From NCBI GenBank assembly GCA_009869945.1, contig WIXG01000383.1, positions 1 through 64,000 on the forward strand: a DNA stretch of 64,000 bases, read 5' to 3'. The notes beneath the pieces are model-generated. The model was not told the DNA's origin and did no database searches. It worked only from the letters and a program-made list of their open reading frames with translations. Below, in pieces: positions 35,400 to 47,399 of this stretch. Every line of letters starts with the position of its first letter. Position 1 is the first letter of the stretch. Source of the stretch: Mesaphorura yosii. Lineage: Eukaryota > Arthropoda > Collembola > Poduromorpha > Tullbergiidae. Both the position numbers and the translations under genes were made by a program.

Positions 35400-36671
35400 A
35401 GAGACCCGTCCCGGTTGCTGGAGAAGAGCAGCGTTCTTGACCAATCTGCCAATGTTGCATCTGAGCCTACCCTCGTTAAGTAGCCCATCCATAAGAAAAT
35501 CAGCATTAAAATCTGTCGTGTCATCGTCATGCACGGCAAAATTGAGTAAGAGTGTGACGTTTGCTGATTTGCCAACTGTTATCAAGTGTTTTGAACCTGA
35601 GATGAAGAAAATGGGCACCGCATTGAAGAAAGTCAAGAGAAAATCAGCGTCCAAGTCCAAACTCTCAAAAACAATGTCGGCGTCAGTATCGAGTGTCCCC
35701 AAACTCAAGCAGAAGGAAAGTAGGAAAAAGAAAACCGTGACCACAACGCCAGGGCCGGCGCAAGTCACGGTTCAGTCACAGCCACAGGTTTTGGTGCCTG
35801 TGCCAATCGAAGCAAAAATTCAGCCTGACCCAGCTTCAATCAGGGGCACGGGCAAAAAAATGGTGAAAAAGCCGAAGGTTCGCAAGCTACCTCCGCGATG
35901 TCCGGACCTGCCTTTGTGCATGGCATACCCGGGCACAAAAGGTGGGTCTAATGACAATGATTCCGAAATTGTCCAACTGTAAATTCCGCTCAAATGACTC
36001 TTCGGTGTTCGATTTCCTTTAAGAGTGGGACGAATGCTGGACCCACTTCGAAAATACCATGGGCAAGTACAATGCTGAAATGGCAGAGTTCCAGGAGGGA
36101 ATGCGGAAGGATTTCGGTCCGGATTTGGACGCGTACAGAGACAAAGTGAAGAAGGAACGCGTGGAGAAGAGGATGACCAAAGCTGGGTAATTAAAGCCGA
36201 GCAGCTCACTATCTTGTCAGTTCCTTTGCAGTCTTTTTCATCTTTTTTTGAAATGACAGAATGGATTTGTTGTACTCCGTGCCACCTCCGGGTGTCAGCC
36301 GTGCTCTCAATCGTCTGACTGTCTTTAACGGCTACGTGCTTGAGGCCAAAGGCATGAAGCCATCGTCTCGAGCCAGTTTGGTCGATAGGAAGGACTTCGT
36401 GTCGAGCTCAATGTCAAAAGCATCGATCCGGGACGAATCCAAGTTAATCGTGATGCTGTTACACTCACGATTATGGTCATGAACTCAAAAAGTCCGAAGT
36501 ACCTGCGCATCGGAGTGCCAGAAGGGTGGACACCAGACGACTTGTAAGCCATTACATTTTAGTGCATCTTTTGATTATACAGCTTTCAAATAGAAAGTAG
36601 CTGAACTAGTTTTATGACGATTTTACAATTACAGAGAAACTTATCCACCGGTCTCTTACAGTCGATCATGA
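35400..36671 (+). CDS. Basic Ser/Lys-rich protein with a PP1-type KSVTF motif, unknown family; frame problems
   Basis: Coding exons: one ending at 35941 (open from about 35400; first plausible ATG in this frame at 35455), then 36024-36186, 36260-36543 and 36635-36671. Splice sites are good (AAAAG|GTGGGT, CTTTAAG|AG, TGG|GTAATT, GACAG|A, TT|GTAAGC, TTACAG|A) and phases agree, except inside the third exon. There the frame entering from exon 2 (GMDLLYSVPPPGVSR...) is not the frame leaving to exon 4 (VELNVKSIDPGRIQVNRD...TPDDL). Either a cryptic intron ending at 36387 (53 or 68 bp, weak donor) or a one-base difference explains this. The N-terminal part has KSVTFAD, which fits the RVxF docking motif for protein phosphatase 1, then a Lys/Ser-rich basic stretch. 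The frame 35300-35490 upstream also reads well (MGSLPTQVMYDGRDQ...), so the 5' end is unsettled. No domain is recognised. Confidence 0.5.
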
Positions 36672-36699
36672 TAATCGACAGTTCTTAGGTACCGGCTCA

Positions 36700-39600
36700 T
36701 CTCAGCGCAACCCGCAGCTTGACGCGGAATTAATTGCCTTAAGAATCCGAACTTGTACCTGAAATACCGACTCGACCTATTATAACCGTATTCTCAAAGG
36801 AAAGTTCCAGTAATTAATTTATTTCGATGAAAACAGGGCTTGACTCGCTGCACATTTTGTTTACGCGAACCGTGTCTTCGCTTCGTGTTCAGTCTCCTCG
36901 TCCCGCGTTTCGGTGTGTCGGTCGGGGCGCGCTCGGGGTCCCGTCTCATAACTTACGCTTACGCACTACGCGTAACTCAGCCTAAAATAGAAAAGACAAA
37001 TATTTACATAAAATACACAGAAACACAACAACACTGGCAAATAGCAAGCAAGCAAGTAAACCAATGCAGCAAGTGCGTAACGCACACACAGCACTTCACC
37101 GTCATCTCATAACTTACTAATATCCAGTAGAACTGGATTCAAGTCGAACTCGAAAGTCAAAGTCAAAGCCTCAGACTCTAAACAACGTTTTCACATTTTC
37201 TCAACTTTTCGCCTCGTGTCTTATGAATCTGGATTTTAGCTTGTGTTTCTTCTTTTTCCAAACTTGTGCATAAACTTGACTTACTGCCTTTCACTGTCTT
37301 CTGTGTCTGCCCGCTTTGAGCCTCTGCGTCGCGTGTTTGTTTACCTTGACACTCTGTTTTCACAAGTGATGAAAGATGAATATCAGAGCAAAGCAGCAGT
37401 AGCGGCAGTCGCAGCAGACGAGGAGATGAATTTTCAAGCGGAGATTCATAAAGCCTAATGCCTCACGCGTGCAAGTAATTTTTTCAGTTTCGTTTCTCTT
37501 TCGTCGGTTCAAATGAACTCTATTTTTAATCTCCGCACCGTCTTGCCTGTTGTCTTGTCTCTCATTGGCAGTGAGATAAACTCGAGCTGACTCCGAATTA
37601 GGCCGCAATGGAATCAATTCTCGTTTAAGCCATTCATCATTTTCTACAAATATCATTGTTTTATGTAAAATCCTTCCTTTGAAAGATTTTGCATCAATAT
37701 TTTTGAACCGACACAATAAAAGTGAAGCAAAGGGCCAATCTCATACTACTATCTGTTTCCATTGCGTGCGTGGCTGTTGTGTTGTTGAAACTCGAGCTCT
37801 CGTCCCAGGAGAATATTTCCATTCTTTTCCTTTCCCGGTGCCATAACTTTTCCTTCTCGTCCCGGCACGGTGCGGCACACAACGCCAGTCCAAGTCCTTC
37901 AGGATACAAAGTTATCTTAAAGTCTTTCGCAATAGATTCTTCACGGGCCGAATTCGTATTCATGAAAAGTTGTCCATCCTTTCCTCTGCTCTGGGCTCAA
38001 ATTCGCGCTGCAAGTGCCTGATGCTTCTCTTCATGCATTGTGTACACGCACTATTTCATTCTTTAAATAGTTACTTCTTTTTGTTTCGCCTCCCTACAAG
38101 GAATAATATACACATTCATTCATCATCCAAAAGTTTACAATCTGCTGACAGCTCCATGATCGAAAGTAAAAAACGGAGGAGGCAAAGCAGAGCAGAAACG
38201 GAGTGAGGAATAATGAACAATTCCCCTCAGCCTCCTGACCAAAATGGAAGAATAACACCGACAAAGCCAAATATTCCGATTCCTGGAAACTGAGACAGAA
38301 CGCTGATGCTATTAATTCATTTCAGAGAGTTTCTGGAAGGTTTTGTGACCCGATTCAACTGAATTCACAAGAGAAGAAATGCCTTGTTAGGAAATTTTGC
38401 GAATCTTTGAATTCATGAGATTCATATTTAAATCACACCTTCCTCGCTTCACTTCCAGTCCCGGCCATCGATCTGGTACACAGCAAAGCAGTGCGAGTAG
38501 AATTTTACAAGTCAAATGTGAGTTTAACGACCCTTTTGAATTTGCTCCGCTCAATATTGTCTTTCTGTGCAGACTTCGTCCAGAAGCAAAGTCTTTCCAG
38601 TGCTGTGGCAAGAAGAAAGCTTGCTGAAGTTGCCTCATCGTGGAGTGACACAGGAAATTGATTTCGAGTCAGAATTTTGAGCCTCGCATTGAAAACTGTC
38701 GAGTTATATGTCAAAGCATCTTGTTTTAACAAACTTCATTATTTCACGCAACGTTTTACCTGAGTTGAATTTTCTGAACTAACGAATTTTCAAACCCAGT
38801 AACTATAATGCTACTGGCGGAGGCACAGTCGCATGTGTCGAAATTGAAGTTCACGTTCATCTTCACGCAAGCGAATACATCGTGCACGTATGCTGCACTC
38901 GCATAAATCAATGGTACGTCTTTATGTTAAGAACTAATAAAATTGAGATTTATGCTGACATTCGGCATCGCACTTTGTTCCGGCAGCGTGTTGAGGGGAA
39001 AAATTTTGTTCTATTATTGCGTAAGCACGTTTTCATAATGGGATATGGTTTAAACTTTGTGCATTCACTTTTATGATGAGTTCGTGCCCACAGTGTAAAG
39101 TTAAATCAAAGAGCAAAAGCGAAATTACAAAATTACGACTGTAAAAATCAAGTTCAATACTTGCAGCAGGAGTCCAAATTAACACGATAACGTACTTCAG
39201 TTGCAGAAATCAGGCAAAGTTTTTCAGCCACATCACAAAATTCTTAATTTCAGAGTTGGAAATTGATTCGTGTTAAAGTTTGTTCTCGAATCCAAAATTC
39301 AATACCTACGACAACACTCGCCCTAAATGACAAAAACTTGAAATAAAAGTTTCCTGAAATAACCACATTTTTCATGCGGAGGAGGTGAATTTTTCGAACG
39401 AAATGTACCAATTTGACAAAGAATTTGCATACTTGATTTCAGAGTTTCGATTTTTAACGTCCAACGTGAGAAAGTTGTGACAATTGCACGAATTATTTCA
39501 CTATGAGGAAGTTGATCATTGCTGCAGTTCAGAAATGAGATGACCACGCATAATGGGGAACGTGGGCTAACAGGGTACGCTTATTCGCTTTTACGCATGA

Positions 39601-42300
39601 AATTGATGCGGTGTATTGTGTGTCGTATCGTGTACGATTCAATTTTTAAACAATGGAGTCAGTCTTGAATAAATGAATAACCAATTAGAGCTGCACCAAA
39701 ATCGAATTGCTTCGGGCAATGATTGCAAGGCGTGAAAGACCCAAAACTATACCAAAAAATTGTGTACGACCGAGCATCTCTTTTAAACAAGCGTGAAATT
39801 CTGTGAATTCTGTTCTTGACTGGCATTCAGACTTCAGAAGCTCACTTACAAATACTTGGCAGTGGTAACCTTTTGTATGGAGATTATTTATCTGGCTCAC
39901 TTACTCCGTTAACTCTATAGATTATTTATATCAGTCTAGTTCCAATTCTTTTTCCGCATTGAGCTCCGTTCTATTGTTGGATTGTGCTGCTAAGCGAGGC
40001 GAAGTGCATGGATTACTGGCTCTAAAGTGAAAATAAATTACAATTTATATGCCCCCACCCTTGGGAACTCTATTTCGCTGCCATCCGGGTATGCTATCCA
40101 TTTGTATGATCGAATCCGGACGCGCAAGTGCCGAGAAAGGCTTCATCAGTCTGCGTCTGCATTGTTGAGAATTTGAGACTACATAGGAGGGTTCGAGAAA
40201 TGAAGTATTTCGTCACGTCGTCAGGTTCTGTTTCCCCTTCCCGTATTTGTCACGTCTTCCTCTTGGGTAATTTACAGTTTCTGTTTTCATTTAGAAACTG
40301 AATCGTTACGGATTCAGAGTAAAGGAAAATTATTAAGAATTTGAAGAGGCCAAGAGCACCATTAATCCGATACTTGCTCCGAACAAACTGATATTTTATG
40401 CCTGCGCTAGGTCATGAAAATAATTTATTTCAACTGGCTTTCCAGTAGTAAGTCTTATAAATGCTCTTATAAAAGATGCAATTAAATCATATTCCATACT
40501 GATGATCAGTAGGACCATTATCCATGCTTGATTTCAGGATTAATGCTTTCTTTCGTGCAAAATTTAGTAGTCTCAGAATTTACCTCGACAAAACGCTCTA
40601 GAATTAGGCACGAAAGACATAAAAGTGTGTACAGAGTTTATGTCACCACAAAATTCGCCTGGTGAGTCCAGTCACATGTTGCACCATTCCTGTGAACCAT
40701 TATCCAATTCCCGCAGTCCAGCAGCTCCAGCGTCGAGCACATTTCATTGCCTCTACCACAATGATGGCGGAGTTGTGAAGCAGGAAACGGCCGTGGCCAT
40801 AAAGAAATGATTGTAAAAAACTGTACTAATTTACGATGCAAAATGCTGACCTCATAACATTTGCTTTTATTCATGTCGTCGACGCGGATGTGAGTGCAGT
40901 TCAGAGCACAGGGAAAAAGTCCCGAGCAAATTGATATGGACGGAACCAATAAACGCACAGCTCACAACTGCGACTGGCGTGATCTTGGTCTTGGTCGGGT
41001 TGGTTGTAAAAACTTGGAATTGGAACGCATAATTTTTTCCGTTCTTTTCTCTTTTATTGTGCTGCCACATTTCTCTCGCCTGAAACCGACTCGAAAGCAC
41101 TTATCTCAATAAAATTTTACAATGGCCCAGTAAAATATTTACGGCACAGCTTCGCAGATCGCAGACTTCGGCCTTAAAGCAAAACTCAAAACAGTGCTGA
41201 CAATAATCTTTCTTGTCTTCTGACCAAGTTATTGGCAATATTTCGAATTTTGCGACGCGTACATCAAAATTCGCGTGTGACATACCTCGTGCTCGTACAA
41301 ACGGATTAAATAATTTCAAAGGAGTCAAAAATTAGGCGAGTCAAGTGTTGCATTCACGTGCCGTGCCTGCAAGAATAGCGAATGACACGCCACGCCACGC
41401 CAGGCAGCCAGGCTTCCACCTCGTCGTGGAGTGGAGTCTTGTCTACTTGTCTTTGCCTTCGTCTTTCTCGTGTCCTGAAGTCACAGTCACGCAGCATGTG
41501 TCTTCTCATCTCTTTCTCTTTTTACGCAGAGCACGTGCACTTCATACTAATGAGTTTGCTTTCAGTTTAAGATCTTCCTGTCCCTGTTACACTCGCATAA
41601 TGTAATCTATCCGAATAATAATATCGAAAGAGTGCCCGCTTGTTTTCTAAAGTGTGACTGCGATTGTGACTCTTGCTCTTCACCCGTCCTCGGCCGTCTT
41701 CTCTGCTCTGCGTGTCCCCATCTCCATGAATGCCGGGATGCAAGATTTTAATACAAGGACGAGGCGTACAACGGCGACTATAAAGACGAATTAAGGCTAA
41801 AGAACCGTCTTCGCTCGCGAGAGATGAATGAAAAGATGCACAAGAGCGGAATATGCGTTTAACTAAGCATCTTCCGGACAAGGCAAGGGTTGGATCTTTT
41901 TTGTCCATGTCATGGTTTTTGAGAAGGCAAGTGCATCCTGAATATTTATTACCGGGAATGACTGACGACTCAAGCACATGATGCATCCAAGTGATGCAAG
42001 GCAACGGCAAGCACTGTCAAGACAAGCAAGACGAAGATGGTATCGCTCAAGGCAGCGTATTGGAAGATATTTTAATGCGATGCTACTGTGCTTTCCATTC
42101 TTTCAACGTTGTGCGCTGAATTCTGAACGAACTTACAGAAGCCAAGATCAAACACTCACGCTAAACATGGCTAAGGCTACTCGAATTTAATTCGTTCACG
42201 TGTTAATTAATTGTATTTCTTGTACATCGACGGACAAAGAAGATACAGCCAAGAAAACACACAATTTTGGAAAGCACATCATTGTTCACTAATCATAGGT
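36700..42300. other. About 5.6 kb without a supportable gene
   Basis: No frame carries a recognisable motif. The 147-codon minus frame at 41567-42010 and the 118-codon minus frame at 37360-37716 have random-looking translations and no splice or poly(A) context. The region contains ACGCC-type microrepeats (41386-41400) and A/T-rich stretches. Confidence 0.55.
41386..41400. repeat. (CACGC)3 microrepeat
   Basis: Three perfect copies of the pentamer CACGC followed by CAGGCAGCCAGGC. Complementary in type to the GTGCC arrays elsewhere in the window. Confidence 0.85.
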
Positions 42301-42318
42301 GCCTTGGTGCCGGTGGCG

Positions 42319-42736
42319 TCACGGGTCCGCCTTGGACGGTTGGTTGTGTGGAATCTGGTTGAACATTGCTGCAAGTCGGCTGCGGATTTCTTGTTCTTTA
42401 GCTGCGACCTTGCGCCAGCGACTTGGAGTTGCGGTGCTGCACTGTGGACCAATCTGCACCAAACACGGAAACCATACCGTAATTAAACTAGACAGGTCAA
42501 ATTCAAAAAAGGGAGGGCCCCTTACGAGGCGAGCCACTTGACGGCACTTGAGGTCTTTATTCAAAAGCACCACTCCTGTTTCCTTCTGGGCACGCGTGTA
42601 AAACTACTGGGAAGAACAATTAACAATGCACAATCTCATTTAGAACTTCTATTTCAGTCAAAAATTCTTGGTAAAATGTCGGAACTTACGATACGGCGTT
42701 GTTGTCAATGAAGAGCATGATTAATTGCCAAAGCAT
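42319..42736 (-). CDS. Small gene of unknown function divergent from the RNF8-like gene
   Basis: Two exons are well supported: 42526-42603 (FYTRAQKETGVVLLNKDLK...VARL) and 42319-42453 (IGPQCSTATPSRWRKVAAKEQ... ending HNQPSKADP). They are separated by a 72-bp, in-frame, stop-free intron with a strong donor (CTC|GTAAGG) and acceptor (TTGGTGCAG). The likely first exon, 42695-42736, gives MLWQLIMLFIDNNA and joins in phase through the donor GCC|GTATCG; a better-looking donor four bases on (GTAAGT) would break the frame. The product would be about 84 residues with a short hydrophobic N-terminus (possible signal anchor) and a basic, helix-prone tail (RWRKVAAKEQEIRSRLAAMF). A TATA box stands upstream at 43018-43025. 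I do not recognise the family. Confidence 0.5.
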
Positions 42737-43017
42737 TCTCAAAATTGTGATCTCTTGGTTCAAATGGAAACCGAACACGATGATGCCGACAATAATATGA
42801 ATTGTCCGCCATTTCCGGGAAGACACCGAGAGGAAATGACAGAACCCAAATAATTGAGAATGTCCTCACCACACAAGCACGGAAATCACGGCTGAATCTC
42901 GCGAATAAGAGGTTTGGGAAAGAAGAATTATAAAATTCCAGTATCTCGATGATAGGATTCGTTACTTCTCGCTACAAACTTAAAATTAGTGCTTCACGAG
43001 CTGGCTAATTACTGGCA

Positions 43018-43025
43018 CCTTTATA
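43018..43025 (-). promoter_or_regulatory. TATA box (GTATAAAGG), minus strand
   Basis: The minus strand reads CAGGTATAAAGGTGCC, a strong TATA match, about 280 bp upstream of the proposed start of the small minus-strand gene and 340 bp from the start codon of the divergent RNF8-like gene. Confidence 0.55.
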
Positions 43026-43367
43026 CCTGACAACAAGTGCGTGCTAAAGGTGACAAATCGAGCATTTTATCAACGGCATTGATTTAGGCAGAAAATGAAT
43101 CTGCATGTGCGGCTGTTGTTCTGAATGGATGAGCGGGAGTGGCATTGGACCAACAACAAATTCCAGCTACACTTTGCAGCAAAAGCAATTACAGTTAACT
43201 TCTCAGCTTCTGATGAATCGTGAACAAAATATTTAAGTGTGATTCGATAAGTTTGTGGATATCGGTTTAATTAATGTATCTTCTGCAGTACACTAGCCCA
43301 CCTTTAGCGTAAAGATTGTAGACATAAGTTTAATCAGTTTTAGATTCGCTGCATTGAATTTTAGAGA

Positions 43368-44948
43368 ATGGATATTGTTGACGAAAGTCGGCCTCCTGCA
43401 GGGACGGAAACCGCTGCCCTTGTTCGAATTCACAATATTAATCAATCTGACGACAACCTGTACCCTTCCAGGATTCCACTAACTGGACAAATTGTAAGGC
43501 CCACCGGCTCCTCTTTTTGGCTTTGCAAAGGAGACATGTTAGAAATCTTATGAACTTTACTTATGTTAACTTTGCTTATGAACCCAACTAAAGGTGACGG
43601 TAGGAAGGGGAGTTTTCAATAATATCATCATACTTGATAAGCAGCTCTCTCGGACGCACTCAAAACTGGCTTACGACAAGCGTAATTGGCACATTTTGGA
43701 TCAGGTAAGCAAGGTCAACAACAACACAACCTTGAAACTATGCCACTATGTCACAAACTATGTGCTTTTGTGATTTTCGTGTCACTAGAGCATGAATGGC
43801 ATCTGGGTGAATGGCGTTAGATTGCAAAGGGAGGTTCCATTCAAGTTAGAAAATGGTGCTTTTGTCCAATTTATTCCTGACGCAAACATAAAATATCGAA
43901 TTGAATATGTGCTCCCGGAAGCCGAGGTTGAAGCTGGCCCAAGTTCTGAGCTTGGTGTTAAGAAACTTAATACTCACAGAAACGGAAGTATGGCCCCAGC
44001 TTCGTCAAATATCACGACGGGTTTTCAGCGGTTGAACGCCAATCTGGGGAGCTCTGACGACGAAGGAGACAGTTTTAAGACTGCAATTAGGTAAGCAAGT
44101 TATACCGAATTGTATCACATTTTATGTCTTGCTGGGCATCGTTTCTGAGTTTCACATTTTTAAAGCAAAAATGATGCTCATCGTGGTTCTAGCTCTAAGT
44201 TGAAGTTGGACCAGGGTGAAGCAATGGTATGCTACGAAAGTGACTGCATTATAATTGAAGATAGCCGGGACAGGCCCGAGAATGACGACATTGAAGTGGT
44301 AACATATCCTTGATTTGATTTTTACATCGTTTGAGGTACTCGGGTTTGCCTATTGCCTTAGGTTGCTGTCGTGGGCCTGGCAGAGTCACCTGCCAAGGTA
44401 TCAGTCTTAAATTCAGAACAAGCCGACAGATTGAAATTAATGGAGGAAGTCGAATTCCTACGAAAAGAACTTGCGAATGAGAAGAAAAGTCACCAGGAAG
44501 AATCTGAAGAATTATTGACCAGCATCAAGCTACTGGAAAGCGAACTTGTGCTGCAGACGGCCAAACCCATGGTGCGCAAGTTGGACCTGATTAACTCCTT
44601 CCTGGATTTGGGATGCTACTTGTGCAAAACTCAGTGTATTGAGGTACATAACTCAATTAAAAAGTAGCCAAGTTCGAGTATAAATAAACTTATTATACAT
44701 TCTGTTATTTGCAGCCAGTTCGCCTGCACCCGTGTGGACATTTATTCTGTGCATTTTGCATCAACGAGAGTATCAAGACGACCAACACCCGCAAATGTCC
44801 GTGGTGTGGCCGACAAATTGAAGATCAATGCAATGATGTGGTACTCGACAATCTGATCTCAGAAGGCTTCACTGTGATGCCTCAGGAGATTTTGGCGGAA
44901 AGACAGCAGCGGAGTACACAGCGTTCAAACTCAGCCAAACCTCAGTAA
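43368..44948 (+). CDS. RNF8-like: RNF8-like E3 ubiquitin ligase (FHA + coiled coil + RING)
   Basis: Six exons (43368-43493, 43594-43704, 43789-44090, 44166-44298, 44362-44643, 44715-44948) join in consistent phase to 395 residues. Residues about 25-115 form an FHA domain with the phosphopeptide-binding signature spread over three exons: VGRG, SRTHSKL and SMNGIWVNG. A short hydrophobic-acidic segment CIIIEDS (about 206) looks like a SUMO-interacting motif. A coiled coil follows (LMEEVEFLRKELANEKK..), then a C3HC4 RING (CYLC ... HPCGHLFCAFC ... CPWC, about 309-353) whose zinc ligands are all present. An N-terminal FHA with a C-terminal RING is the RNF8 layout, not CHFR (RING in the middle), and the VLDNLI after the RING also matches. 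In vertebrates RNF8 reads phosphorylated MDC1 at DNA breaks and ubiquitinates chromatin with UBC13; a similar nuclear role here is inferred. A TCAGTTTT near 43336 may be the initiator. Confidence 0.9.
44245..44268 (+). other. Candidate SUMO-interacting motif in the RNF8-like protein
   Basis: The codons read Cys-Ile-Ile-Ile-Glu-Asp-Ser-Arg. A run of aliphatic residues followed by acidic residues and serine matches the SIM consensus. It lies in the linker between the FHA domain and the coiled coil. Confidence 0.45.
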
Positions 44949-46900
44949 TTATTGTAAATTACGATGTTAATACAATTCTTTATATTACTTTACGTACGAG
45001 TTCAATAACACACGCAGTTTCACATAAGCCTCACATTAGTGATTGAATAATTAAGAATTTAAGATCTTGCAAGCACTTTCACACATTCAATTCTGTTCAG
45101 GTGAAATTTCTCCCGTGCGCGGATGCAAAATACGTAGTCCCAAGTCTTTGCTTGTTAAATTCCAAGCCTTGTAGTGAAAAGAGTGAAACAAGTTCTGTGG
45201 GGTTCCGGTTTTGTTTGGAGATGAATGCACTTAGCACTGGCATTGCTCACCACACTGTAGTGTAGCTTCACTTCATAGCACAAAGCACTCATCCAGCGTT
45301 GAGTTCGAGTAAAGTAAATCTCGCCGTTCGCGTTTCAGGTTCTTGGCTGTGGTTGTAGTGTTAGAAAAGCAGGGAACGCACGTTTCTTTCAGTCAGTTGA
45401 CATCAGCGACGAAACTAGGCAACAACGATCATGCTAAGCGTCTCCGTACACCAATCAGCTTATTTGTACTACGTTTTTCATCTGTTTCACATATCCAGGC
45501 GTCTGCAAGGAAGTTTAATTGTTATACTCAATCGGCGATTGTGACTTTGTGTATCGCACATCGCATGAATTCTCTCGAACCCAGTCAGTAACATTTTTCA
45601 GCGCGTGAGACACTTCTGATTATGGTTGTTAGTGTGTCGGCGTGTGTTTTAGTTTTTCTGGTCCAGTAACAAAAGTTGTGTTGTACAGTTATCCTCATTA
45701 AACTGAGTATTATGAGAACACAGACAGAACATCTGTGTCTCATGTCAATAATAATCGGCATTACGCAGCCAACACTGCGAACCATTCAAGAAAAACAGCC
45801 CGTCTAACTGACCGGCTCAGCCCGAAACGACACTAAACTACTTTCACTTCACGTGCAGACCGGGTCGGGACGCACAAAGTGCATTCTTTTCTTCCTCCTG
45901 CACTCTCGCGTGCGCTGTCCATCATAACACGTCAAGAATAGAGTAAAAGTTGCACCGGGCGAGCCTTCACAATTGTCTGGGAAAGCATTCACTCACCGTA
46001 CACACAAGCACAAAAGCCCAGCAAGTGCTTGCACAGCGCAGTAATCTACGTTGCGAGATTGAGACACAAGTTACAAGTTTCCAAATCTCTGCTCAAAGAA
46101 GAGAACAAACTCTCAACTCTCGGACTGCGACTGCATGCAAGCAGAAGCGCAGTGGAGGCGAAGAAGAAAGTAAGAAATATCTTCCACAACATAAAAAGTC
46201 ACAACAGAAAGAAAAAACTCATTAATTTCAAATGTTATAAAAGTTGTCTACTTCGTTAAACGAAAGAACCAAACTTGCCAGTGAGTCTTTTGCTCCTCGA
46301 GTGCCGTGCCGTGCCGTGTCGCAGTGACTCTTTTGTTTCAGTATCGAAACAACTGCTAGCGTGCTAGCCAGGCGAACGTCATCATCATAATCGTCATTGT
46401 CCCAGTCACTGCCCGTCGTAGAAACTCAATCGTGTGTACAGTCGCAAAATTGAAGTTGGGCTTGGACTTCGGCGGCAGAGAAAGCAAAAGCATTGGTGGC
46501 TGAATTCTGTTCCAGCAAGACAAGGCAAGTCGCAAGTATAAACAATAAAATCAAGTGACAAAACTACAAAGTCCATGATGGAACCCTTTCTTCTTCTCGT
46601 CGCGCCAACCATTCTTCTCCTTGAGTTCCTTTTATTGACGGCTATTGTTTTTAATAGATAAAGTTGGATCTCTCTTTCTCGTTCTCTCTTCGCAATGCTC
46701 TCCGTCTCATTGACAATTTTAATAAAGGCAGCAGCAAGTTTCCATTCCACACTACGTCACTAAAACAAAGGCAAAGGAAAGAAATTTCAATAAAACCAAA
46801 GGAAATTCAGCAACAAGCTGCTGCACAATTCGCCAAATGAATTGAGCCATCGTGCCAAGACTTTGTCCATGAAATTCGCACTTTGCACGAAACCAACTTC
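44949..46900. other. Downstream of the RNF8-like gene, nothing recognised
   Basis: No AATAAA is seen close to the stop codon; the 3' end may use a variant signal. Otherwise no supportable frames. It contains the (GTGCC)n tract at 46301-46320. Confidence 0.5.
46301..46320. repeat. (GTGCC)3-4 microrepeat
   Basis: Pentamer array GTGCCGTGCCGTGCCGTGTC in gene-free DNA; the fourth copy is degenerate. Confidence 0.85.
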
Positions 46901-47086
46901 GTTTCATCTTTCATTTACGACCACGACTTCTAATAACTTATTTCATGAAAGTCCGACTGATGACTGACACTGACAATCTTCAGTGGCCGTCCTTCGTTTA
47001 CGAGTTTCGCAATCTTGTCGGGCTCAAACGTAGAAGAAATGAAATAGACATGGGAGTAGTTCGAACTTCTTGTATTGGAACCTTAC

Positions 47087-47384
47087 CAGTCGAAAATTGA
47101 AATTGTGTAAACGACTGCAAAAGTTTAGCAGCGAGAATTTTGATTACCAAATCAAATTAGACGGAGGTAAGGATAATTACCCGGTTGGCAGTGGATTTTA
47201 TGACTTTGGAAGTATTTGCCATTCGCAAAACTTGTCGAGCCAAGAAAAAGAATGAAAATTCGACTTCCTTATTTCCTGGCTGAGTAATCGTGGATGTCGT
47301 TTTCGCTGTCGCGCTCCCAGCAAGCCATAAGCCAAGGCAAATGGCAAAGACAAGATGACAAGAGTCAGAGATCAGGAACCTCAT
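47087..47384 (-). CDS. Candidate secreted-protein gene, 5' exons only (weak)
   Basis: The ATG at 47384 opens a frame with a convincing signal peptide (MRFLISDSCHLVFAICLGLW then LAGSATA, predicted cut after it). A TATA-like TTTAAATA lies about 55 bp upstream. A donor after Asn-Arg (CGG|GTAATT at 47181) can pair with a strong acceptor (CTAAACTTTTGCAG) to a 28-nt exon (47087-47114) with a good donor (ACTG|GTAAGG). Downstream, an open minus-strand stretch at about 46930-47070 (EPDKIAKLVNEGRPLKIVS in one frame) reads well, but the join is unresolved. No family is recognised; chance assembly is possible. Confidence 0.3.
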
Positions 47385-47399
47385 GATTCTATTCCCTCA

